Assembly (NCBI GenBank): GCA_030248065.1
Contig: JASAMV010004719.1
Location: 1 to 64,000, forward strand
Reading direction: 5' to 3'
Length of the DNA: 64,000 nucleotides
Origin: Rhynchonema sp. JSB1_4
Lineage: Eukaryota; Nematoda; Chromadorea; Monhysterida; Xyalidae
Below are positions 12,701 through 24,820 of the stretch, piece by piece. Below the pieces are notes generated by a model. The model was not told the DNA's origin and did not search any database. It saw only the letters and a list, made by a program, of their open reading frames with translations. The stretch's first letter is position 1. The number at the start of each line of letters is the position of its first letter. Made by a program: the position numbers and the translations under genes.

Positions 12701-13100
12701 TGGTCTGAAGAAAGTGGAACTTTTCTGTGGTAACAATTAAGAAAGCAGTCGAATATCGGGCTTGGTGATCGAATTTGTTCCAGTGAGGTTTTTTGCGTTT
12801 TATTCGACCATAATGACGCCTCCACAAATGATAAGCAACAGAAGCAAACAGGATTTGCTCTTAGCAGCAGCTAAAACAGTGGTTCTTATGGCTGGTCAGT
12901 GCGACAACGCCTTAGACTCTCTCGCACTGACGATTGGCATGGGCACCAAATCCTTCTTAGCAAGCAGCGACTGAAGAACTGTGAGCGTAAACGCCTTGAT
13001 CAACCGTTAAGCCCAACGAAGCCTGAAAGATGAAGTGCCCAACCTTCGGCGGCTTGAATCGTTTCCTGATTTGACTGACCACACCAACACTGCTGGACAT
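9770..13100 (-). CDS. Unrecognised conserved protein, paralogue 1
   Basis: Seven exons (transcript order): 13044-13100, 12475-12704, 11939-12102, 11521-11630, 11122-11278, 10551-10738, 9770-10144. All junctions agree in phase; total 426 residues. The start (MSSSVGVVSQIRKRFKPPK) is basic and followed by a Ser/Arg-rich disordered part. The middle is helical and most conserved with paralogue 2: PVHQTALSFVWRRM, KTLRVLNTLFSVLF, QRVHADRLFDLIDVTVKWM, FEMFGEVAVTYWLTHP, KMFAFFTDQLRYHFDLTQ. The tail RRKLSSSQPNL is a likely phosphorylation region. No signal peptide or clear membrane helix. I do not recognise the family; the helical pattern resembles a scaffold or adaptor. The exon 11122-11278 acceptor is itself GATGTTTCAG. 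Confidence 0.8.
11715..11760. mobile_element. One end of a hAT-like MITE
   Basis: CAGGGTTGGGTTAAAAAA matches the terminus of the complete element at 57.5 kb (CAGGGTTGGATTAAAA). No opposite terminus is found nearby, so it is a truncated copy. Confidence 0.5.
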
Positions 13101-15239
13101 TTTGACAGATTGTTTGCTCTTACTGTTATTGGAGGGGTCCGATGAAGGTACTGGGAATAAATGACATGTTGTTGCTGATTTATGAAGCTTCTGCCAATTT
13201 TTCATTCGGAACCTGGGTTGATAGGTCATGTTGGCTGATGTTCCAACAAGGGCGTCTTTGTTCATTTCCTGTCGGCCATTTTTAAGAGAATTCGGGAGCA
13301 GGCAAGGAAGGAGCCTGTTTGTTTTTGTTGTTGCTGGCTGGAGAGATCTGTATTCTATGAGAAGCGAATAGGCTGTATTTGGTTTATCGCAAAAAGTGTC
13401 TCACCGTCCGTAACTCGTTTTCGCTACAAATTTGAATTCAAGGCCCGTTTCCTTAGAAAACAGAAGCATATAACACGGGGAAGCACAAATAAATGCAAAA
13501 GCGCGGAAGGTTTTTCGATTAAAAGCCTGGAAAGTTCTGAAGTGACAAAAAAGCGTGAAGAGTGCATGCACCTGTTTTCCTCATATATGTAAGTGTCATG
13601 CATCTGACCGACCCGTGAAACGTTTGGCATGGCAGGTTTCTAATGCAAAACTTCAGTAATTTGTCTTGTATTCTGGCATAAGAATGGGGTCCCTGTGGGG
13701 CCATGTCTGCGCGGGTGTAACTGTGCGAGTACAGGTAACTTAATTTAGAATGATAAAATGAGGGGTTTCGCACAACGACGCCCCAAGTGCAAGAGCGAAA
13801 AAAGCCGGCTTTCGAAAAGACGACAACCTGGGGCGGGAACGCAGTGAGGTGTTTTTTTGGGATGCACAATGAATGATATTCCAAACGTTCTGAAACTGGT
13901 GCTGTGCGCAATGCTCCGAATAGGCAAATTTTTGATTGAACGAAAACCGAAAGCCGAAAACGAGTGCGATCGTGACATCAGAAAACCAATTCACAACGTC
14001 GTTCTCACAAAATTATCAAAATTCAGCGCGGAAGAAACGGCAAGTGGTTCTCCCAGGGGCCCAAAAGATTGTTTTGCCCGCAAAGAGTCTGCTATAACTG
14101 ACTGCTGCGCGCGGGCATGGTTGCATGCGGTCACGTGCGAAAAAACGGCCGTGAGTGTCTGAAAACTGAGCCCCATTGAGAGGAAACCATGAGAGCGGAA
14201 AACAGACCCGACACACAAATTTCATACTGTAACATGAACTCTTTGCGTTTATTTGTAACCTTACGGCTGCAAAAATGACCAACAGGAACAAAAAGCTGTC
14301 CCATATAATTCTCGATTAGAATATTCAACATAATGACAGACCCAGCGTATACACTACATAACATACGATACACCTTAGAGAAAAAAACGTCTTTTTTATC
14401 TCGGTTTTGTAGCCACTATTGTTTCGCTGATATGAATGAGAAGCGTTTTGGAGAATCCCTTTGGGGCTTGGACGCAAAATTGATCGATGCATTGGACGTT
14501 TTTTTGCCATATTGTTGCGCTTTATACTTTGGGGAAGTCCATCCATGAAAATGAAAATAGTGGGCTCGGTTCTCTGAAGTATGCGTTCCATTGTTCTAGA
14601 AAACTGGGTACATTGCACTTACCGCACTAGTAGTTAGCGTATTTGTAAAATGCGCCATCACGAATATGGAAGAACTTTTGGATGGAATAAGGTTTTTGTG
14701 CTGAATGGTTTGTAAGCAACATCAGATGCTGGAAGATTTTCACAATGTATTTTATAACCATAATTTCTGGGTAAACTGTATAACGAAACGACGACCACTG
14801 GCGCTGCAACAGTAATTTATGATGAGCAACATAACAATTTAGTCAATGCACCATATCAAAAGTTGTTAACCTTGGTTATATCATGTAAAGAGCCGAGTTT
14901 GGCGGTGGTGCATTTGCTTATTCTATACTTCAAGTCCCGGCGGCTAGTAAATGAACATAGGTTTCATTTTTAATGAAAATGACCGGTGTATTCAATTATT
15001 ATGTGGTTTTCAATAAAGTTTCACTTAAAACCCTCCTAGCAATAATTATTCCATGCGGACGCCCTTCAAATCAATGCGAATACTTTCCACGGCATCTTGG
15101 CCCTCAACCTACATTGTATCCTGAACCTCCCTTTACCTAAACACTCAATCAATATGAACATTGATTTCTGTGACCGAAAAGAACGGATCGCAGTCACATC
15201 AACATGAGCAGCAGGGTTGACTGTAAAATCAGAAAGAAA
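13101..15239. other. Spacer between tandem paralogues
   Basis: No exon with splice support. Several open frames (for example minus-strand frames at 13.5-14.6 kb) have random composition. This would contain the promoter of paralogue 1 and the 3' end of paralogue 2. Confidence 0.5.
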
Positions 15240-18200
15240 TCACAAAAACGGCGCCGACTGCCTTCGATCATGATGACGCCTTGAGGAGGTGCCAGTTTGC
15301 TCCTCCGCTCGAGAATCTAGTTTTGATTCACACATTCGTTTCTCTCTCCACTTTTTGTACGCTTCCGACTGGTGTACTTCAGTGACAGAAGCAGCTCGCG
15401 GTCGATAATCGGTCGATTTCGACGAGCTGGTTGATGTTTCACTGTCACCGACTTGTCCACTGGCCATAGTCTGTCTGAGAACGTCGAGCGTTTGTGCGGC
15501 TATGGATCGGATACCGACTAGATTGGGTTGACTTGATGACAGTTTGCGCCGGACGCGGCTTTCCTGCGACATGGTAGTAGAGAAAAATGTGTATTTGCAA
15601 AAAAAGTGAACTGTAAACAAATATAAATTTCTATTTGCGACCAAATCAAAACTTGTGACCGTCGGTTTGGTTTAACTTTGGTTTTACTGGTCGCTTTTAA
15701 ACGCAACGTGGAGGTTCCAGACATGGTTCATCTGTCCGTAGTAACAATACTTTTACGCCGGTTAAGTCAAATCAAGTGATATGACCTTAAAGTTAAAGAC
15801 ATGAAGCTTGCTAGAAACAAAAACTATATGTGAAATCGCATATTCTGAAAACAGTACCAGTGTCAAGAAATTTAAAAATTTCATTCGCCCCCAACCTGCG
15901 TCTGATCAAAATGATATCTGAGTTGGTCGGTCAGAAACGCGAACATTTTTATACATCCCGTCTTACAAGCACTGCTTTGTCGCACGGTTGGGTGATTGAG
16001 CCAGCACGATACAGCAACCTCGCCAAATACTTCGAATGCGTGACCCGTGAAACCACAATTGACCAGTGGAGCATGGATTCGGGCTGGAAAATTGTGCGAG
16101 GCCTTTGAATTTCTGCTGTTTTAACTTGAATACTGTTTATCTTATGTTCATGATTGTGAACGCTTTGTCACGGTTAATCTTCGATCTACCGTTACTGCCA
16201 ACCATACGCTTATTTTGCCAACAACCATACCCACGATACCTATGTACATTACATATTAAGTGGCGCATGGGACATCCAAAAAAACAGCAAAGAAAATGCG
16301 AGATTCAAAACCTGAGAACCACCCTAAATCAATGTTCAATTGCGTAAGCCTGAATGTCATTATGGACCAACGAAGACTCACATCAAAACGCTGATCCAAA
16401 CCAACCGACCAAACACCTAACAGCTACACTTTATCTTATTAATGTGAAGCCTGAGCCTGATTTGCTGGCCCCAGCCTCGGCCTGAGGCTGATTGCTGGTT
16501 TCAGCCTAAAACGCAAACGAGCATCGTAGACCGCGAACACTCACCGAATGCCTGTATCAGATTGACCATGTCCTTGCGCGTCTCAAACTCCGCCACCGGC
16601 GTGGGACATCTGCTCATCCACTTGACAGTGACGTCAATCAATTCGAACAGACGCTCAGCGTGCACACGTTGCGCCGCCGTGCGTTGCAGACCGTTCTTGC
16701 ATTCCTGTCAATGGGTGGAATTCAGAAAACAAAGTCAAGGTCAATGTCAAAGTTCAAAGTCAGATGTTTCGGCGTCACGCTGGCTCGTGCAGCAGACGCG
16801 ATTTTCTAAACGAAGGGTCAACTTTGACGCTCAAGACTGGATGCTTACATATCTAGCCAAAATATTATTGTAGGGATGTAACAGAAGCGTTTTGTGAGAG
16901 TATTTCTGAGTTTCATGAATTTCTGAAAAGAGGCAAAGAAATGAACAGACGATCGCCAACGGAGGTGCAAAAAGTTTTGACTGCGGTCATTGATCGCCAG
17001 ATTATTTCAATACCATGTGTCAGAAATTATTATAACTCAGAAGTAATCTTCTGAAACGCTTGTGCTACGTCCTTAAAATAACAGTGTCCCGAGAAACGCA
17101 TCCAATCATGCACAACAATACGTCAAAGTTGACCCTTCGTTTAGAAAATTGCGTCTGCTGCACGAGCCAGCGTGACGCCGAAGCATCTGACATTGAACTT
17201 TGACGTTGAGCTTGACGGTGAGCTTGACTTTGTTTTGTGAATTCCTGCCATTGGGGGGGCAAGGAGAACGTTGGAAGAAGCATTAAATGTGTTCATGGGT
17301 TTTGGATGTCCATCTCTGTGGCTGGGGTCCGCGTCAGATTAAAGCTGATTACCTGTATGTAGGTTAGATACCAGTTGGTGGTTATTGAACTAACCCAAAA
17401 AACAGAACACACTAACTACAAATGCGCAAATATGTGCACATTCATTCAACACAACATCGTGAAACATCATCCAATTACTCACCGGCAGAAACGGCGCCGT
17501 GCATAAAATGACGTTTGACGGCTGATAACGACTGAACAACGTTGAAAACAGAGTGTTCAATGTTTTCAGTGTTTTGCGCTTTTCGACGGAGTCTGAAAGA
17601 ATCACGATGAGGAAGTTTATTTGGTGCAATTTTTAGTTGCAGCATGTATGATAATAATGTTTCGGTTGCACTACAAACCGTGAAGTCACCTCTGTGAGCG
17701 CTGTTGTCACGTCCAGCGGTCTCACCAGCTCAAATAATGGTGGATTCAATACACGTAATTTTTATTGGTACATATGCGTTCAGGACAAGCTCTCCAGTGT
17801 GCAAAACTACAAAAACAGCGTTACTCAAGTGAGCGAAGGCAAGACCAAACCCGGACCGCTGACCAAACTTGATAGCGGTATGGATGTATCAGATCACGAA
17901 TGTTGTCACGTCCATCGGTGGTGCCAGGATAATGCAATAAACTATGTACTGAAACCAGTCATGGTGCACCCACTATTATTCTTAATAAACCCAGAGAACT
18001 CTGGTAGTGCAAACGACCAAACGATACCCATGAAGTCATACCGTCACTCATTTTCCTCCACACAAAACTGAGCGCCGTCTGATGAACCTGTTTCAGAATG
18101 GGCGGTTTCACTCTGCGCAGCGGTACGGGCACGTCGGCCAGGTCCGGCAACGAATCGTGTTCTGTATGCAAAGAAGTGACAAAACAGTGGTGAAAAAAAT

Positions 18201-19345
18201 CCGTTTTTCTATTTTTTCTTGAGCACTGGCTCATTCACGTTCACATTGAAGGGAGGTTAGTCGTTGATTGAGGGCCAAAATAATGCCTGTTCATATAGAG
18301 GGTCACTTGACTACTATATACATTAGGTACATATACATGAGAGGGCACACTGCGATTGACTTATGAAGTTGAACAATATTCCAAAATCAAACCTAAGCTG
18401 TTGATTATTCTGAACCCCATTCTTACTGAGGATTGCACCGCTCGTCCGTGAAATCAGGTCGAAAACGCAAAAACACGTATACATGCGCCAGTAATGTTTA
18501 TAGTCACACATTTCTGGTATACCTATTGAGCATCGTCGCAATCGTTGCAACAGAACCTCCCTATCCACCGGCAGCGGGGTTTCCGACAAGCGTCGGGGTC
18601 GGGTCGTTGCTTGTTTGGGACACGATTTCGCCACAGCCGCATCCACTGAACCGACCCGGGGCCGAAAGTCGGCCGATTGCGTTTCGCGACCCCGCCCATC
18701 GCAGCCATCCGCCTCGCCTGAGCTCTGCAGAAAAAGCAGCATGTCCTTTTTGTGGCGTTTATATAACATAGAAATTTAGAAATAGGACGATTTAGAAATA
18801 GGACGATATATTCGCTGTGGAGGGCAACAAAATGGGACACTACTACTATCGGTTGCTGCAGAGATAGGACGACGTATCGAGCTTTGTTAATCGGTGCACG
18901 ACTGGGCAGGGTTTTATCTTGGACATTTTGTGTGAAGGATATATCGAGATTTTCTAGGTGTTCCTCATTGCGTAAACAATAGGAACTGCGGTTTTTATTG
19001 AAATTGTAGCATAACTGAATATATAAAATTCCAAAAATGTGCCCGGCCGCATTGCGGCAGATAAAACGGAACGTTTTTGGTAATGCACTCCACGAAGATT
19101 AAAAATATTCGACATTATCGTATAAATGTACTGCTGTAATAAATATAAAAAACAAAACCAATAACAAGTAAAACCTTTCGTCTAATTCGCATTCTGATGC
19201 GATTCAAGCAAGCGCGCGCAGCCATGCCGCGGTCCTGAAGTGTGGATATTTGACAATCGAGGTACTGTTTTTCTTGTGCCAGCTGTTTCGTGCTATCTTC
19301 AGCAGAAGTCGGTCCTTCATGCTGCCGACGAACGAATAAAGTCAT
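15240..19345 (-). CDS. Unrecognised conserved protein, paralogue 2
   Basis: Exons (transcript order): 19175-19345 (less certain), 18523-18724, 18042-18161, 17483-17592, 16545-16704, 15896-16083, 15240-15563; 424 residues if exon 1 is right. Five core exons match paralogue 1 in order, phase and near-identical length (188 bp and 110 bp exons are the same size). Shared motifs: VHQTALSFVWRKM, KTLKTLNTLFSTLF, AQRVHAERLFELIDVTVKWM, FGEVAVSCWLNHP, KMFAFLTDQLRYHFD, VRRKLSSSQPNL. The Ser/Arg-rich N-terminal part and the tail diverge. Proposed exon 1 ends in RIRMRIRRK, resembling the basic end of exon 1 in paralogue 1; alternatively 19115-19345 is a separate small gene. A head-to-tail duplication is the simplest origin. 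Confidence 0.78.
16724..17243. repeat. Inverted repeat of about 120-bp arms in an intron
   Basis: Left arm 16724-16842 and right arm 17117-17243 share GGCGTCACGCTGGCTCGTGC and AACGAAGGGTCAACTTTGAC in inverted order at high identity, around a 270-bp spacer. The left arm contains AGATGTTTCGGC. It sits just upstream (transcript sense) of exon 16545-16704. Confidence 0.75.
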
Positions 19346-21270
19346 TCTCCACAGTTGTGTTGTTGTTCTTGTTTTTAGCTGCTGCGGGGCGAGGATAACA
19401 AGTCAATTAAATTTATAGTGGCTTGACTGCTCACGATCTGGCTTGGGTTCATTTGACAATGGATGGTAGCATGGGTGTATATACATGTGACACACAGAAC
19501 CAGTAAAACCGGTGGTTTTGCATTCCCTTGTTGTTTGTGCTAAACAGAGACGAAGTGATGAGGTACGTCGGTGAGAATATAACAATGCGTTCATTTGCAA
19601 CAAGAAAATTGGTGTCGATGGCTCGATGTATGCAGGTTTAGGTCCCAAGTAGATCCACATGTCTAACCCTTCATCGGGATCCATGCGGTGACGTACACAC
19701 CGCGTATGCTCTTTACCCTCCAACAATTTTTGAGCCCCTTACACTTTCCCTACTGTGAAACAATAATCCAACAAACAAACATTACAGTACCCATAATTTT
19801 GTGTGCCAACGTTTGACACAAATGAGGGCAGAAACACGCGAGAAACGCTGAAAATCTCATTAGCATAGAATGCGCGAAAGTCAGCTCGGGGAAGCAAAAC
19901 AAACCACAATGGTGGCGGTGGGGCTGAAAAAAACAGATGATCCAACAACAGCAAGAGCAGCTGCGCACCTACAATAGGCTGCATAATACCTACGACGATT
20001 GTGTGTATGTATACAGTCCACGCTCTTTGTAATGACCGGATCAGAAGGGGCAATTTGGGTCACCAAAATGATTATTCAAGACAGACTGATAAAAGACATT
20101 TATTCATTAATATTCTGCAAAGCAGCGATGAACCATGAGAAGCAGGCAACCGTAACACGAAAACAGAACAGTGTAACCGTTCTGTTTGGAACTATGTATA
20201 TAACGCTTGGACTACTCAACAAGCCAACTGTTTCGGCAGCGTCAAAAATGCAATTTTCACCGTGTGGCCAGTTTTCAGTCATGCATCATGGATATGATCA
20301 AGCTTATGTATCCACTGTGACACCTCTATCGGTCATGCTTGACAGGGCCGGAAATGACAACGGGATGTCGAAATTTACACTCGACACATCACATCTGTGA
20401 TCGGATCGGAAGTTTGAAAAATAAGCAGCAGGGGGAAGGGACTTTCCGTTTCGTTTCGTTTTCGTTTTATACTTTTCATGGTTGTAACCAAACAAGGCAA
20501 ATGCGCAACATCAATACAATCATTGATATTATGACACGGGTCGCATAACCTTATGTTATACACACACTCCAGCTGCTGGAAGCTGGATTTAAAGAAAGTT
20601 ATGTTTTTCCAGAGTTTAACAAAGGCGTAGCTATTTCTGGGGTAGGGTGGTTGCCGCCATAAACCTGCCGCATCGCATAATTTTTATGGCATAACATCAA
20701 TAATTCATAATAAACATCGTAAAAAATAATAATGACACGACGACGGCGAGGACAGCCAACCCCGTTTATCTTTCATAATCCACAGGCAGCGGTTATGCTC
20801 GAATATAAACGTGGAGCTAACATACCAACCGAACTGTAGCTACGTAGCTGGGGTCTCACTCCTATATACCAACGCGCATAACTGTTGTGATCAAACACAC
20901 AAAAGTTTGCTTCTCAACACGTGCGGTAACAATCCTTAACTAATGTCACCTTGTTGATTTATGTTCATATGTAGTTATATACCCCCTGTTTGATAACATA
21001 ATGACGTTTTTTCACCTGGTTTCAGTGGCCAGGTACTATTTGCATCAAATTTGTTTTGGCACAGTGTTGGAGCTCGTATGGAAGAAAGTCGTCCATCTGT
21101 TCGAAGATTCACGTCAATAATTTATACAGCCACATTATATAAAATGAGAACACCGAAAAAAGTAATATCGCGAATTATAGGCAGCACCCGTTTGTAAAAG
21201 ATCAACGCAGCAGCAGCAGCAGCAGTTATGTAGGTTTGACAGTAATTATGTGATGTGGCGCTCATTCTCG
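19346..21270. other. Intergenic, no gene recognised
   Basis: Several open frames (for example 19999-20400 on +) lack domains or conserved composition. A (CAG)n run occurs near 21.21 kb. Confidence 0.5.
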
Positions 21271-21274
21271 AGTA

Positions 21275-21489
21275 AATACAGTACCGGGTGCAATTCTAGG
21301 CTGAAATTGAAGTCGCGTGCACGCGCGTGGAAACAGTGCAAAATATGGGCAAAAGTCGAAGTAACTTCGCGTGCACGCCCGTGCACGCGGAGTTTTGGCT
21401 GGCGTGCGCTGCCTATGTTTTAGTACTAGGAAGTCGCGTGCACGCGACTTCAACTTTCAGCCTAGAATTGCAACCGGAACTGTATTTCG
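21275..21489. mobile_element. Palindromic MITE with CGTGCACG core
   Basis: Arms share GCAATTCTAGGCTGAAA and GAAGTCGCGTGCACGCG in inverted order. The interior repeats further GTGCACG palindromes. Boundaries are approximate and no target duplication is clear. Confidence 0.65.
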
Positions 21490-21607
21490 AATATCTGGGT
21501 TGTCAGCATACATTTCTGTCCTATCCGGCCCCTATCAGATTCTATTCCAATTTTAACCGCTTACAGTGGTTGACAGACCTCAGCATACGATTATCATTAT
21601 CATTTGT

Positions 21608-24214
21608 TTATCTCGGTGTTTTCACGCGACAGCAATAGGCCGAATTCGCGCCCTGCACACATCGAGAGTCGACAGGACAGAAATTGTGCTCACACTTGGT
21701 GCCGATTATGGGCACTTCGTAGTTGGACGCACCCGGGCCCCAGGGCACTTTGACGATCTCGGTGTTGACACCGGCGCATTGCGGATCAACCATGGCGTCG
21801 AATATGGCTGTAGATGCAGGGCAACGAAGGTATAAATGATACGATAAACAGTGCAACACTATACCAGTCATAGGGCATCAAGATTGTTCGGAAATATCCA
21901 TATGTCCAAACATTTTTAATTTTTAATAAAAACAAATACGGATTTTTAATTAAATTCTGACTACTTTGACTACCAGAAACGAAACCGAGCGATAACAATT
22001 GTGCTGATCCACAGCGCGGCAATACAACAATCGACGCCCAAGAGAAGCAGGATGTTGAGAGCTTTATGTTGTTTTTAAAATCATTATTTCGAGACATTCA
22101 CACATTCTTCGACGTTCGACGTATTGTCTCCCCCATGAGTATCGTTTCACTATAACCAGAGGTTAAAACATTTGGTAGCTCTGAGCCAAAAACCCTAGTT
22201 CTATAGCTTAGACTCCTATTTTGCGGCCATGGGACGGGCTTACCATTTATAGCCCACTGTCCAACGAATCATGCTTGGGTATTTTATGCTCACCTTCAGT
22301 TTTTCGCGGACAGCACACGCCCTGGAATGCGCCGTATTTGCACCGATATCCGGGGGGACACGATCCATGGAGGCCGCACAATTTCGGTTTTTTGTTGACA
22401 GCAAGCAACGGCTCGGCGCCACAGTGACAAAGCTCGTGCCAATCAGCTGTAAATGAAAAAACATGCCGGAGTTTTTCACGGGACGCCCCGGGGGCTCAAA
22501 GCAGAAATTGATGAAAAATGGGCTTCTCCGACAAAAGATGAAAAATCCAATTACAGCATAGTGCTCCCGGTGCCTTGAAGTGGAAGTGTTTCCACTTACA
22601 GCCCTCGGAGACTTTACACTGAAAGCTGGTGTTTTCACAATTGTTAGTAGAGACACATAGGGGAGTATTTTGACATGCTGATACCACATTTGAACCAGAT
22701 TAAGGAGGATCTTCATCTACAGTGGTAAAAAACAAAAAACGCGCAGAAGAGTACGAGTGTACTGATCAATCACCAAAACGAACCTGACCATAGTTTTTTT
22801 GCATTTTACCACAAGAAACTGACAGAATGTTTGCATTACATAGGAACCGAAAACGTGCCGCAAAAGCCAGCTCACCCAGCTTGCACGACGTTTGACATTC
22901 ATCGATTGTCTCGAATCGATTTACATTGCCGCCACATCCGTTGAACCAGAAGGCACGACACGACATGACCGTCACATCAAAATGCCACCTCAGTTTCGGC
23001 TGACCCTCCATCTCGTGTCTGCATCTCTTGCCCTGATGCAAGGCCAAACGACAAACTCTGCTCGACACAGGGGGCAGGCCCAGTTCAGGCTGCTGACGGG
23101 TCTTACAGGTCTGGTTCCCTGGAGAGGTGGAGTCGAACACTGGAATTCGATCTTTGTCGGTGGATTTGGTGTGCGTGTTGACTGTGGGTGTTTGCGAACC
23201 ATCGTCCAATATAGTAGCAGCTTTACGAACGGTTTTTGGATCGTGGCTGGGTAGAAAAGGCAGGGCGCGAGCCGAGAACGCGACTGCTTCTTCTGAAATA
23301 TTTTATGTGATTTCAGTTATAATCACATTGAAATATTAACTTTAGTTGCATATGGATAATGTTCTGAATTGTATTGATCTGGTACATGCGCACTGACGAT
23401 GATACCTAACCCCATGTTTTTTTTGGCGGAATTGAAAGATGCCCCCGAAAGGCCGCCGTGTGCAAAAAACCGCGTCTTCTAAGTCGCTAAATCGCGAGAT
23501 CTTGAGGGTTACTTTTCGAATAAAATCAATTTCCGGACACAAAATTCAGACTGAGCTGACGGAAAAAAGCTGCGAAGCGAAACACACACAAACCAGCTTC
23601 TATGTGTTAAATGAAACATTCATTGTGCCCACAGTCAAGCCAGCAGCCAGAGCGGTGTGTGTTGAGCGTCTACGTGCATTGTATAGGCGGCTGAGCCGCG
23701 CTTAAACATGCAATGTTTCAGCAGAAGACGCCAAACGTGAGTAGCGCCCACTCAAAAGCGCCTGGAGTTTTGTGTCCGGAAATTGATTTAATTCGAAAAG
23801 TAACCCTCAAGATTTCGCGATTTAACGAGCTACAAGACGCGGTTTTTTGCACACGCCGGCCTGTCGAGGTCATCTTTCGATTGCACCTCATAAAACATGG
23901 GGTTAAGAGACGTTAGACACACCCTTGAAACGGGCAACCAAAAACACGCCGCACAAATTCATATTGCAATTAGAAGCTCGCACCTTCCATATTCACATCA
24001 CACAACAGCGGCAGGACACAATCGCCATCCGAATTCCTAAATCGTCCATCCTCACACACACATGCCGGTCTGCGGCCGTTCAGCAACGGTGCCGGGTCGA
24101 TTCGACACACCTCCGGGCAATAGGTGGTCGGCGGGTGCTGGAAATGGGCGCACAGACTCTCGCATCGCGGACGACACGACGGCATCGTGGGACGCTCGTG
24201 GGTGGGACACGAGG
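21608..24214 (-). CDS. Secreted multi-domain protease inhibitor (TIL, Kunitz, Cys-rich)
   Basis: Exons in transcript order: 23984-24214, 22876-23292, 22555-22677, 22294-22446, 21608-21807, all phase 1 junctions. The first encodes a trypsin-inhibitor-like domain (CPTHERPTMPSCRPRC, YCPEVC, PACVCEDGRF, LPLLC). The second is a linker then a Kunitz domain with all six cysteines (VCRLALHQGKRC, RWHFDVTVMSC, FNGCGGNVNRF, DECQTSC). The third and fourth are short cysteine-rich modules of lustrin/EB type (CKWKHFHFKAPGALC; CPPGYRCKYGAFQGVCC), and the last adds CPVDSRCVQGANSAYCC before the stop. It should be secreted and bind serine proteases. The signal-peptide exon lies upstream of 24214 and was not identified. 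The TIL-Kunitz intron houses a large palindromic element. Confidence 0.87.
23396..23912. mobile_element. Large palindromic MITE in the inhibitor intron
   Basis: Two arms of about 160 bp share TAACCCCATGTTTT, GTGTGCAAAAAACCGCGTCT, CTTGAGGGTTACTTTTCGAA and ATCAATTTCCGGACACAAAA in inverted order. The loop holds GAAACATT and AATGTTTC. Outer ends carry TAACCCCATG and CATGGGGTTA. Intron 23293-23983 contains it. Confidence 0.78.
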
Positions 24215-24420
24215 CTGCAATTATATCAACAGGTTTCGCAATTGAAGATCGGGATCTGCGCTTTTATAATGTAACAGCATTGTGTTTTGTCAGTTTCGGT
24301 CTGGTTTCACGGCGGTGTGAAAACCTGCTGGCCAATTGACCTGCAAACAGCACCACAGATCTTATTGGTCGTGTGAAACATCATGTGCTGCGCTCAAAAG
24401 TGCAAGCCACTGATGAACGG

Positions 24421-24820
24421 TTAAGGCCGATCTATACTTCGTTGTTCTATCACGCAACATGAAACAAAGTTATCCACGCTGAATAGATTTCAAAGCGCCC
24501 GTCAGCCAATCAGGGTGCCAGAATCTGTTTCGTGTTGCGTGAGAGTGAGAGAACGAAGTACGTAGCTATTTAGTCCTTAAAGGTCTGTTTATACTCTGAC
24601 TGCCTGGCAGTAGCAGTCAGAAATTTGTGACTGCCCGTTCGGTCAGCTCATTAACAGAGCAAGAACTGTGGACGGCAGGCAGCGGTCGATGGACAGAGTG
24701 GAACAGGCAATCACTACAAGCAATCACTGCCTTGCCGTGCACTTCTGCGTCGTGGTGACTTCTACGGGTTTTGACTTTCACTTCTCGGAAGTCAGAAGTT
24801 TAAATCGACCTTAAACGCAG
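24421..24820. mobile_element. Two adjacent MITEs sharing a TTAA junction
   Basis: The first (about 24421-24587) has termini GGCCGATCTATACTTCG and CGAAGTACGTAGC, with internal CAGCCAATCAG, related to the 8.6-kb hairpin element. Immediately next, TTAAAGGTCTGTTTATACT opens a second one ending near AAATCGACCTTAAA. Ends are approximate. Confidence 0.5.

Noticed and set aside
19999..20400. 133-codon open frame on +
   Set aside because: No recognisable motif, no neighbouring exon, no conservation with anything in the window.
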